Origin: a virus
Virus record (IMG/VR): IMGVR_UViG_3300003690_000019
Location: 1-44,071 of that record
Length of the DNA stretch: 44,071 nucleotides
Strand: one strand, 5' to 3'
The notes under the pieces: generated by a model
The model's database searches: none
What the model was told of the DNA's origin: nothing
What the model saw: only the letters and a program-made list of their open reading frames with translations
In this document: piece after piece, positions 15,879-20,963 of the stretch
Numbering within the stretch: position 1 is the first letter of the stretch
Layout: each line of letters begins with the position of its first letter
Program-made: the position numbers and the translations under genes

Positions 15879-16166
15879 ATGACAACCGTTCACAATGAAT
15901 CTATCCATAGCTATGGCTGGGATACCAAGCTGGTCATCCTGCTCGATATCGATGCGGAAACTATCGATCTGAATAGTAAAAGGCTGCGCGTTTTATCCTA
16001 TGGCGGGTACTCAATTCTCGTGCCGATAGTCGGTAAATATGAAACGTCACCGATGACAATTGACGCCAATACTGCTATCCGTTTCTTGAGTCTGAATGTT
16101 AATGGCGGTTATCGGCTCAAGATCATTCGGGAAACCAAGCAGGTTGTCATCCAGTCCGCCGAGTAG
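15879..16166 (+). CDS. 95-aa early protein, unknown
   Basis: The ATG at 15879 follows GGGAGAATCTGATC, a relative of the start cassette used at 17.5-18.2 kb. The protein appears beta-rich: TKLVILLDIDAETIDL, KRLRVLSYGGYSILVPIVG, TAIRFLSLNVNGGYRLKII, RETKQVVIQSAE. No family is recognised. It is flanked on both sides by copies of the stem-loop repeat, so it behaves as a separable cassette. Confidence 0.7.
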   Translation: MTTVHNESIHSYGWDTKLVILLDIDAETIDLNSKRLRVLSYGGYSILVPIVGKYETSPMTIDANTAIRFLSLNVNGGYRLKIIRETKQVVIQSAE

Positions 16167-16167
16167 C

Positions 16168-16204
16168 CACAATCCACGGGCTGAGCGATCAGCCCGTCAT
16201 TGTG
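16168..16204 (+). repeat. intercistronic stem-loop, copy 2 of 3
   Basis: The outer arms are CACAAT (16168-16173) and ATTGTG (16199-16204). The inner stem is ACGGGCTGA/TCAGCCCGT (16176-16184/16189-16197) with loop GCGA. The inner stem shares no sequence with copies 1 or 3, yet pairs perfectly. The stop TAG of the 95-aa gene again opens the element. Confidence 0.85.
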
Positions 16205-16238
16205 TTTATTTTGCCAACCAACGAGGAGAAATCTGACC

Positions 16239-16448
16239 ATGCCGAGAACATTCATAGAATCAACTGATAGAGACGATCCAGCCGACCAACCGGTTGACTA
16301 CTGCTTACCATGCTGGAATAAGCATCACATTAATCGGCTAAATATCCCATTGTCAGAATGTGATCATCCTGATTACGACGACGATCCCGGTTGGTACAAA
16401 TGCGAAAACCCTAATTGCGAAAACGTCCTGACAGAACGCGATAACTGA
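16239..16448 (+). CDS. 69-aa early protein with zinc-ribbon-like cysteines
   Basis: The ATG at 16239 follows GAGGAGAAATCTGACC. The product is acidic and contains CLPC (about residues 23-26), a lone Cys (SECDHPDY) and CENPNC near the end, so it may bind zinc. A short helix (NKHHINRLNIPLS) lies between. No enzyme motif is visible. It is one of several tiny Cys-pair proteins in this arm (see 17404, 17933, 18394 and 27111). The C-terminus is followed by stem-loop copy 3. Confidence 0.7.
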   Translation: MPRTFIESTDRDDPADQPVDYCLPCWNKHHINRLNIPLSECDHPDYDDDPGWYKCENPNCENVLTERDN

Positions 16449-16454
16449 GTAGCC

Positions 16455-16490
16455 ACAATCCGCCGACCGGTAGCGCGGTCGGCCATTGTG
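16455..16490 (+). repeat. intercistronic stem-loop, copy 3 of 3
   Basis: The outer arms are CACAAT (16455-16459 plus the preceding base) and ATTGTG (16485-16490). The inner stem is GCCGACCG/CGGTCGGC (16462-16469/16476-16483) with a 6-base loop. GTAGC precedes it as in the other copies, although here the gene's own stop is TGA, so the GTAGC is conserved independently of serving as a stop. Confidence 0.85.
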
Positions 16491-16521
16491 TTTACTTCCC
16501 TTACCAACAAGAGGAAAAATC

Positions 16522-17331
16522 ATGTACTCGATTCACTGGGACGGTTCTGTCCCTATCGTTGAATTCCCAGACGGTTATCGTCACCGCGTTAGCAATCTGC
16601 TGGCAACCGGCGATAGCAATACAAAGCTTGCAAAATCTGCTGGTAGTGGTTGGTTGACAAGGGGTTTGTCTCTTGCTCCTGCCAAGCTTGCTAGGTTGTC
16701 TAACATGTGTAATTTCGCCAGTCCCGAGTGTATTTTCTCCTGCTTGTTCAAGCAGGGGCAAGCATTCGGATTGTCGAGCATTAACCTGGCAAGAGTAGCT
16801 AGAACTACGCTATTCCAGCTAGAGCGCGAATGGTTTATTGAGCGGTTGGCGCGCGAGATTTTCAACGCTGAGAAGCTTGCCTATCGCGATAACTTGCAAT
16901 TGTGTTGCCGGTTGAATGTCTTCAGTGATTACCCATGGGAAGATACCGATCTGATTGAGCAATTCCCCAACATCATGTTTTACGACTATTCAAAGGATCC
17001 TAGTCGTATCGGTTGGCTCAGGCCCAACTATCACGTTACGTTTAGCCGATCCGAGATAAACGGCGACGACACAATGCAACTATTAGAGTCTGCTGAAAAT
17101 GTTGCTGTAGTGTTTGCTCACTCGGGCTTTGGTCCAAAGCAGAATCACCACTGGGAATTGCCTAAAACCTGGCGAGGATTCCCGGTTATCAATGGCGACC
17201 TAACAGACTTACGGTTCACCGATCCGCGCGGACGTAAGCTTGGTCGCGTTGTTGGGCTCAAGCTTAAAGTAGCTACTCGAGCGCGTCATGCTAGGGCTCT
17301 GGCTGGCGGATTCCCCGTGTTAGTAGGTTAG
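16522..17331 (+). CDS. GP88-family phage protein
   Basis: The protein has 269 residues from the ATG at 16522 (GAGG 7 bases upstream). It matches the mycobacteriophage-type 'gene product 88' family as I remember it: GLSLAPAKLAR (residues 48-58), a Cys motif NMCNFASPECIFSCLF (C63, C70, C74), SSINLARVARTTLF (85-98), then a helix ending FIERLAREIFNAEKLA. A later region reads CRLNVFSDYPWED and VAVVFAHSG. The biochemical function of this family is not established to my knowledge; the conserved cysteines suggest a metal or cluster site. It is early, downstream of the stem-loop cassette genes, and a strong hairpin follows it. Confidence 0.72.
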   Translation: MYSIHWDGSVPIVEFPDGYRHRVSNLLATGDSNTKLAKSAGSGWLTRGLSLAPAKLARLSNMCNFASPECIFSCLFKQGQAFGLSSINLARVARTTLFQLEREWFIERLAREIFNAEKLAYRDNLQLCCRLNVFSDYPWEDTDLIEQFPNIMFYDYSKDPSRIGWLRPNYHVTFSRSEINGDDTMQLLESAENVAVVFAHSGFGPKQNHHWELPKTWRGFPVINGDLTDLRFTDPRGRKLGRVVGLKLKVATRARHARALAGGFPVLVG

Positions 17332-17347
17332 TTGGTTGGTTGGTATC

Positions 17348-17374
17348 GCCAGGGCGGATTGTGTCCGCCCTGGC
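17348..17374 (+). terminator. strong hairpin after the GP88-like gene
   Basis: GCCAGGGCGGA (17348-17358) and TCCGCCCTGGC (17364-17374) form an 11-bp stem with loop TTGTG. No T run follows, so it is a weak terminator at best. It may stabilise the upstream 3' end. It occupies the same intercistronic place as the three CACAAT hairpins but lacks their outer arms. Confidence 0.55.
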
Positions 17375-17403
17375 ATGCCATCCGCAGATTGTGAGGTTAT
17401 GTA

Positions 17404-17565
17404 ATGTGTCCGATGTGCAATTGTGAGGAGTCTGTTTTACTCGGCCAACTAGGCCAGTCTGTTTATGTCCGTTGTCGCGCATGTGGTTGGGATCACACTG
17501 TAGAAGAGGAGGATCCTGGCATGTTTGCCGATGACCTAGAAGAGGAGGAGAATCTACCATGTTGA
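17404..17565 (+). CDS. 53-aa zinc-ribbon protein
   Basis: The frame starts at 17404 with MCPMCNCEESVLLGQLGQSV and has a second Cys pair in RCRACGW, the classic CPxC...CxxC(G) zinc ribbon of about 25 residues. The acidic tail (VEEEDPGMFADDLEEEENLPC) results partly from reading through the start cassette of the next gene. The upstream signal GAGG lies close to the ATG. The stop overlaps the next start (ATGTTGA). Its role is unknown; such mini-ribbons often bind RNA polymerase or nucleic acid. Confidence 0.68.
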   Translation: MCPMCNCEESVLLGQLGQSVYVRCRACGWDHTVEEEDPGMFADDLEEEENLPC

Positions 17566-17660
17566 ACGATCTCGAGTTTATCGGTATCGCGTTTTGTGTC
17601 GTGATGTTCCTGTTTTTTGAAATCTCAACAGGAGGAGAATCTACCGATGAAAGAGATTAG
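17559..17660 (+). CDS. 33-aa single-span membrane mini-protein
   Basis: The start cassette (GGAGGAGAATCTACC) ends directly at the ATG. The product is MLNDLEFIGIAFCVVMFLFF followed by EISTGGESTDERD: one membrane helix with a short acidic tail. The tail is encoded by the next cassette. It overlaps genes on both sides, which argues that its tiny size is real and not a fragment. Its function is unknown. Confidence 0.6.
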   Translation: MLNDLEFIGIAFCVVMFLFFEISTGGESTDERD

Positions 17661-17949
17661 GACAATTGAGGATTTAACGGAGGCCTACGGATTAGAGTGG
17701 ATCGATTACGTTGAGTACTTAACGGATGGAGTGTGCATAGCTGGAAATCCAACGATCGCAGCCCTACCATGTGGCGATCCTGACTGCGTGTGCAGTACTC
17801 TTACTCAAACAGATGGAGAGTCTACCAATGGAACACTCGCAATGGATTGCAGTGGCAATATTCCTGATCGGCTGGGTTGCCTGGCTGGCCTGGCTGGATC
17901 GCACCCCAACATGAGAGAAGGAGAGTCTACCGATGGTGACAGCTCATGA
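17647..17949 (+). CDS. 100-aa acidic hypothetical protein with nested gene
   Basis: The ATG at 17647 is opened by cassette copy 2. The N-terminal half looks like a folded domain (MKEIRTIEDLTEAYGLEWID, then LPCGDPDCVCSTL with three close cysteines). After residue about 58 the frame runs through cassette copy 3 and the nested 28-aa membrane gene. The C-terminal 40 residues (ESTNGTLAMDCSGNIPDRLG...) may therefore be a by-product of the overlap. It ends GESTDGDSS inside cassette copy 4. Confidence 0.6.
   Translation: MKEIRTIEDLTEAYGLEWIDYVEYLTDGVCIAGNPTIAALPCGDPDCVCSTLTQTDGESTNGTLAMDCSGNIPDRLGCLAGLAGSHPNMREGESTDGDSS
17828..17914 (+). CDS. 28-aa membrane mini-protein nested in another gene
   Basis: It is opened by cassette copy 3 (GGAGAGTCTACC) in the +1 frame of the 100-aa gene. 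The product reads MEHSQWIAVAIFLIGWVAWL then AWLDRTPT, a single Trp-rich membrane helix. The frame alone would be too short to trust. The dedicated start cassette and the perfect membrane span support it. The next cassette begins right after its stop. Confidence 0.55.
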   Translation: MEHSQWIAVAIFLIGWVAWLAWLDRTPT

Positions 17950-18184
17950 CCGCAATACCTGCCTGGAGATCGTCTGCTTCCGCTGCCAGCGGAAGTTATC
18001 TGTCTGGCTTAACCGGGACGATCTACGGACCTGGAAAGAGGGTACCTGCATTCACGATGACACCATACAGGACTGTCTACCGTACTTGAGCGAGGACGAG
18101 CGATGTTTACTAATCGACCGCAGATGCGGTCGCTGTTTTGACGAGTTGTTTTCAACAGAAGGAGAATCTACCGATGAAAGATAA
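17933..18184 (+). CDS. 83-aa Cys-rich protein, putative zinc binding
   Basis: It is opened by cassette copy 4. It contains CFRCQRK (about residues 15-21) and, near the end, RRCGRCFDEL, the two Cys pairs of a zinc ribbon, separated by a helical region with WLNRDDLRTW. A further Cys (EGTCIHDD) may be structural. The C-terminus FSTEGESTDER is encoded by the next cassette. Its role is unknown. Confidence 0.68.
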   Translation: MVTAHDRNTCLEIVCFRCQRKLSVWLNRDDLRTWKEGTCIHDDTIQDCLPYLSEDERCLLIDRRCGRCFDELFSTEGESTDER

Positions 18185-18389
18185 CCTGACAACTGACCAA
18201 GTAGATGCGTTGACACATGCGCATATGGACCTGATCAAGTGCCGAGATAATCTTGGTGGCCTGGTCGCACTTTCACAGTCATTCAACCAGGTAAAGCTGG
18301 ACCTGCTTGGTTCAGCATCAGCATCAGTACTTGCGCTGGAGGAAAGTTTCCCCTGGCTGGCTGAACCTGTAACCATCGAGGAGGATTAG
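18174..18389 (+). CDS. 71-aa helical hypothetical protein
   Basis: It is opened by cassette copy 5; the ATG at 18174 overlaps the previous gene. The sequence is mainly helical (DQVDALTHAHMDLIKCRDNLGGLVALSQSF), with VKLDLLGSASASVLALEESF and an acidic end. No motif is recognised. It is the last gene using the cassette; the next start uses GAGGAGG. Confidence 0.65.
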   Translation: MKDNLTTDQVDALTHAHMDLIKCRDNLGGLVALSQSFNQVKLDLLGSASASVLALEESFPWLAEPVTIEED

Positions 18390-18393
18390 CACC

Positions 18394-18648
18394 ATGAAAG
18401 AGAAAGTCACAACAACCTGCCCCTGTGGAACCTCTCTGCCCGTGCAATTCACCGAGCAGGAGGGGTACGACGTATGCGATGTCGAGTGCCACGCCTGCGG
18501 TCGCCTGTCAACAGGTGGAAACGGAAGGACAGGAGAGGTGAACGGCTGGGTCACCGCCAAAGATGCAGCCCAATCTCAAGCATCATACGAGGCACTGCAG
18601 TTTGATTCCGATATGAACGAGTGGTATGGCCGAGGTAACTGGGCCTGA
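18394..18648 (+). CDS. 84-aa protein with zinc-ribbon-like N-terminus
   Basis: The ATG at 18394 follows GAGGAGG at 9 bases, just after the previous stop. It has CPCGTSLPV (about residues 9-17) and CHACGRLS (about 32-39), a CxCG...CxxCG ribbon, followed by a polar tail (DAAQSQASYEALQFDSDMNEWYGRG). A terminator follows within 20 bases, making this the last gene of the small-gene operon. Confidence 0.68.
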   Translation: MKEKVTTTCPCGTSLPVQFTEQEGYDVCDVECHACGRLSTGGNGRTGEVNGWVTAKDAAQSQASYEALQFDSDMNEWYGRGNWA

Positions 18649-18667
18649 CGGAGTTGAGTCTATCACT

Positions 18668-18700
18668 GGGGCTGGCCTGATATGGGCCAGCCCCCTTTTT
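18668..18700 (+). terminator. intrinsic terminator before the recombinase
   Basis: GGGGCTGGCC (18668-18677) pairs with GGCCAGCCCC (18685-18694), with loop TGATATG, and is followed by C and TTTTT. This strong Rho-independent terminator ends the small-gene operon. It also rules out the longer recombinase start at 18626, whose extension would be encoded by the hairpin. Confidence 0.9.
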
Positions 18701-18715
18701 ACAGGGAAACAGGAC

Positions 18716-20017
18716 ATGCGATTGATTGCATATGTGCGAGTGAGTACAGCTGAACAGGATAGTCTAGCAGCACAAGAGAGCAGTATTAGACGCTACTGTG
18801 AGGCTCTGGGACACGATCTCACAGACGTTTACAGTGACAAGGCCTCTGGATCAGGGATGACTGAGCGAGACGGTCTACGATCCCTGCTGGCACGCCTGGA
18901 AGGGGACGACGTTGACGGTGTGATCGTCACCAAGATCGACCGGTTGAGTAGATCGATGAAAGACTGGTCGACGTTGGTGGAGGAGTATTTCCAGAAGGGC
19001 GGATTGAACAAGAAACTCGTTGCTCTGGACATGAACATTGATACCAGTACTGCGACTGGCGAGCTATTCCTGAATCTGATGATCATGCTGAGTCAATGGG
19101 AACGTCGGATGATTGGCGAGCGTACGAGTGAGGCCTTGCAGGAAATGCGAGCTGAGGGCCGCCGCGTGGGCGGGCGGCCCCCCTATGGCTGGAAAGCAGG
19201 CGGCAAGGGCAAGGCGTGGTGGATCCCTCATCCAGCGGAGCGGCTACGGATTTACACGATGCGAGCTATCAGGGAGGAATTAGGTTACGGCAACAAGAGG
19301 ATAGCTGACTGGCTGAACGACCACGGGTTATTCCACAAGCTGGGTAAGAAATGGACCGAATATAAGGTTTGGTATGTCCGCCAGCGGTGTGAAAAGAGTA
19401 TGTCAGTCCCTCAACCTCCAGACTTCAAACTGTCGGACGTTGTTGACCAGACCAAGAGCCCTTACCTGCGTACGGATTTGATGAATAAGTGTACTATGCG
19501 CCTGTTTGACGCTGGTTTGCTGGATGAATACTTAACCACGGACCTTCACTACGAGCCGACGATTGAGGATCAGCTGGAGGTATATGAGACAGCCGGCGGC
19601 CACACGGCAGCCGTCTGGGGTGAGGGTGAGCAGATGATTGCCTTATGGTATTTCCCTGAGGAGGATCTACTGAGCTGGCGGAAATTAGCTCGGCGGGCCT
19701 CGGGCGGTATTCTTGATTACGGGGACTACATCCGCATGTTGAATCATATTGACTGGGAGCATCGCGAGGCGGGTTACCGGGTGGTCTGGGTGAACATCCG
19801 CGTGCGTCAGCTGGTTGGCGAGGTGAAGCGTCGGGGCTTGGACAACACTTCGGAGAACAGAGCGGCGATTCTATCATTGGTCGCGGCACAGGCCACGGGA
19901 GTGAGCGAGCTGGACGATGTAGAGCTGACGACTCATGGCAAGGGCGGATATTTACTCAAGAATCTGCTCAGCAATACCGATAAGACGGGTAGCGAAGAAC
20001 CAGCCCTGAAAAATTAA
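18716..20017 (+). CDS. serine recombinase with an unusual C-terminal domain
   Basis: The protein has 433 residues; the ATG at 18716 follows CAGGGAAACAGGA. Residues 1-145 form the resolvase/invertase catalytic domain: RLIAYVRVST with nucleophile Ser10, then DKASGSGMTERDGL, VIVTKIDRLSRS and the arm helix QWERRMIGERT. Residues about 160-225 (RVGGRPPYGW ... ELGYGNKRIADWLNDHG) form the 'recombinase' DNA-binding domain. Large serine recombinases usually continue with a Cys-rich zinc ribbon and coiled coil. Here the last 200 residues have no ribbon and instead a domain with VWGEGEQMIALWYFPEEDL and DYGDYIRMLNHIDWEHREAG that I cannot place. The product may integrate the phage or resolve DNA. No att site is evident. 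Confidence 0.85.
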   Translation: MRLIAYVRVSTAEQDSLAAQESSIRRYCEALGHDLTDVYSDKASGSGMTERDGLRSLLARLEGDDVDGVIVTKIDRLSRSMKDWSTLVEEYFQKGGLNKKLVALDMNIDTSTATGELFLNLMIMLSQWERRMIGERTSEALQEMRAEGRRVGGRPPYGWKAGGKGKAWWIPHPAERLRIYTMRAIREELGYGNKRIADWLNDHGLFHKLGKKWTEYKVWYVRQRCEKSMSVPQPPDFKLSDVVDQTKSPYLRTDLMNKCTMRLFDAGLLDEYLTTDLHYEPTIEDQLEVYETAGGHTAAVWGEGEQMIALWYFPEEDLLSWRKLARRASGGILDYGDYIRMLNHIDWEHREAGYRVVWVNIRVRQLVGEVKRRGLDNTSENRAAILSLVAAQATGVSELDDVELTTHGKGGYLLKNLLSNTDKTGSEEPALKN

Positions 20018-20018
20018 T

Positions 20019-20037
20019 TTGACACGTATGGTATAAT
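20019..20037 (+). promoter_or_regulatory. extended -10 promoter for the 97-aa gene
   Basis: TGGTATAAT (20029-20037) is a perfect extended -10 (TGnTATAAT). TTGACA (20019-20024) is present but only 7 bases away, too close to act as its -35, so the extended -10 probably carries the promoter. Transcription would begin about 20044, just before an inverted repeat. Confidence 0.6.
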
Positions 20038-20047
20038 GAAGATTGGC

Positions 20048-20070
20048 AAGTCGTTGGTAGTCAACGACTT
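20048..20070 (+). promoter_or_regulatory. inverted repeat at the transcription start (operator or leader hairpin)
   Basis: AAGTCGTTG (20048-20056) and CAACGACTT (20062-20070) form a perfect 9-bp inverted repeat with 5-base centre GTAGT. It begins about 11 bases after the -10. It could bind a dimeric repressor or fold at the 5' end of the mRNA, 24 bases before the ATG. Confidence 0.6.
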
Positions 20071-20093
20071 ACACCTCAACAAGGAGAAGACTC

Positions 20094-20387
20094 ATGAAAG
20101 ATTCAGAGAGGAAGTACTATCAGAGCCTATCTGATACGTGCATCGCGGCGATGACACTTTCCAAGGAGGAACCCGGTCGTTACGGCGGTCGCTACATCTT
20201 CAGGGACAGCAAGGAAGCTTACATCATCCACAAGGATGATGATCCCGAGGCTCTGACCGAGGAAGAGAAAGATATGGTCTGGGCTCACTGCCAGGCGGAT
20301 ACTACTCACGCCGTTGGGGGTTACAGCAAGTACTATCTCAACGAGGACGGTACGATCGACTGGGACTGGCTGGAGGAAAACTTCTAG
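20094..20387 (+). CDS. 97-aa acidic protein in its own transcription unit
   Basis: The ATG at 20094 follows AAGGAGAAGACTC. The product has a helical start (MKDSERKYYQSLSDTCIAAM), then GGRYIFRDSKEAYIIHKDDD, EEEKDMVWAHCQAD and an acidic end (EDGTIDWDWLEENF). No family is recognised. The gene has a private promoter with an inverted repeat and a strong terminator. This monocistronic, tightly bounded layout is unusual in this compact genome and suggests separate regulation, as for a superinfection or anti-host factor. That role is only an inference. Confidence 0.72.
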   Translation: MKDSERKYYQSLSDTCIAAMTLSKEEPGRYGGRYIFRDSKEAYIIHKDDDPEALTEEEKDMVWAHCQADTTHAVGGYSKYYLNEDGTIDWDWLEENF

Positions 20388-20405
20388 ACCAGCTGACATT
20401 CCTTA

Positions 20406-20435
20406 CCCCTTGCACGCGGTGTGCAAGGGGTTTTT
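20406..20435 (+). terminator. intrinsic terminator after the 97-aa gene
   Basis: CCCCTTGCAC (20406-20415), loop GCGGT, GTGCAAGGGG (20421-20430) and TTTTT form a textbook terminator 18 bases after the stop codon. It insulates the non-coding RNA unit downstream. Confidence 0.93.
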
Positions 20436-20447
20436 CTGCTTACTCAC

Positions 20448-20475
20448 TTGCACCCTTCCCTTGACCGGTTAAAAT
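20448..20475 (+). promoter_or_regulatory. candidate promoter of the structured RNA unit
   Basis: TTGCAC (20448-20453), a 16-base spacer and TAAAAT (20470-20475, five of six to consensus) lie 13 bases after the preceding terminator. The predicted start near 20482 precedes the first paired element of the RNA by 12 bases. The -35 is weak. Confidence 0.5.
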
Positions 20476-20481
20476 CAGGTC

Positions 20482-20768
20482 AGTCATCAGGCAGATAGTC
20501 CACCTGGCGGAAATGAAGCAACCCAGAGCGACAGCTCTAAAACAAAGCACCACCGCTGATGCGTCTCGGGTTGGTAACCGATGGGGAGACAGCGGGAGTC
20601 AGACCTAACGCATCTGGCTTGGACGACTATCACAGATCTGACTACAACCTATCATTCCTAGATCTTGATTAGGACCGATGCGTTCACACGTTAAAGATGT
20701 TGGTCGCTAACCGCGATCTTCTTCTTGTTGGGGCCGAACGACCTGGGCAACTGGGTCGTTCGGTTTTT
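20482..20768 (+). ncRNA. putative structured non-coding RNA, about 290 nt
   Basis: There is no convincing open frame here, and it is bounded by a promoter and a perfect terminator. Visible helices are: GATAGTC (20494-20500) with GACTATC (20625-20631), closing a domain; AGAGC-GACA-GCTCT (20525-20538); and CCGCTG (20553-20558) with CAGCGG (20590-20595), stacked on TCTC/GAGA and GGTT-GGT-AACC. A bulge in that arm, within GATGCGT (20558-20564), can pair with ACGCATC (20608-20614). A second GATGCGT at 20677-20683 competes for the same partner. CCTA/TAGG (20657-20673) and the terminator stem complete it. It does not match tRNA, tmRNA, RNase P or a group I intron that I can recognise. Confidence 0.55.
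20734..20768 (+). terminator. intrinsic terminator of the structured RNA
   Basis: CCGAACGACC (20734-20743), a 10-base loop, GGTCGTTCGG (20754-20763) and TTTTT. The strong stem gives the RNA a defined 3' end. Confidence 0.92.
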
Positions 20769-20821
20769 ATATAGAGCCCGACCGGTGATCCTCCTTCACA
20801 CGGTAACGGGTTGCTTCCTCT

Positions 20822-20861
20822 GGGGCGGCGGCTTCTTGCAGGCCGCCGCCTCGGGGTTTTT
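20822..20861 (+). terminator. second terminator before the replication operon
   Basis: GGGGCGGCGGC (20822-20832) pairs with GCCGCCGCCTC (20842-20852, one G-T pair). The stem is extended by CTCT/GGGG and followed by TTTTT. It lies about 55 bases after the previous terminator, with no gene between, so it backs it up. Confidence 0.82.
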
Positions 20862-20890
20862 GGAATCTCCAGAAAATGCTGAAGCTCGGC

Positions 20891-20918
20891 TTGACGTGAT
20901 CCGATATTTCCATAAGAT
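20891..20918 (+). promoter_or_regulatory. promoter of the replication/recombination operon
   Basis: TTGACG (20891-20896), a 16-base spacer and TAAGAT (20913-20918) lie 30 bases after the tandem terminators and 46 bases before the first gene. The -35 matches five of six bases. It is the likely start of the operon running to 27.8 kb. Confidence 0.6.
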
Positions 20919-20963
20919 CAGAAGCCTAACAAGAACGAGATCATGATCCACGGAGGTTAAATC

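Larger units (their letters stand above)
17544..18176 (+). repeat. five copies of a GGAGARTCTACC translation-start cassette
   Basis: Near-identical 15-18-base units immediately precede five start codons: 17544-17561, 17631-17649, 17815-17830, 17920-17935 and 18161-18176. The consensus is GGAGA(A/G)TCTACC(G/A)ATG, usually with a further AGG or AA upstream. Spacing from GGAG to ATG is constant within one or two bases. Because the genes overlap, the cassette is also translated as Gly-Glu-Ser-Thr-Asp near the C-terminus of the upstream proteins. Confidence 0.9.

Noticed and set aside
18626-18715. Earlier in-frame start for the serine recombinase
   Set aside because: The extra 30 codons are encoded by a strong intrinsic terminator, and the catalytic domain begins normally at MRLIAYVRVST (18716).
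20019-20037. TTGACA plus TATAAT as a standard -35/-10 pair
   Set aside because: The spacing is only 7 bases. The extended -10 alone is kept as the promoter.
20553-20600. Hammerhead ribozyme, from CTGATGCG
   Set aside because: The core needs CTGATGA and GAAA in correct helices; neither is present.
20490-20640. Group I intron, because AGATAGTCC resembles the S element
   Set aside because: The partner strand lies downstream, not upstream, of it. No P/Q/R elements are seen, and there is no interrupted gene.
20436-20768. tRNA or tmRNA in the gene-free stretch
   Set aside because: No acceptor/T-arm pattern (GGTTCRANNCC) or 3' CCA context was found, and the hairpins do not fit a cloverleaf.
20725-20946. 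73-codon plus-strand frame starting in the RNA terminator
   Set aside because: It begins inside the terminator stem of the RNA unit, runs through a second terminator and an operon promoter, and has no ribosome binding site.
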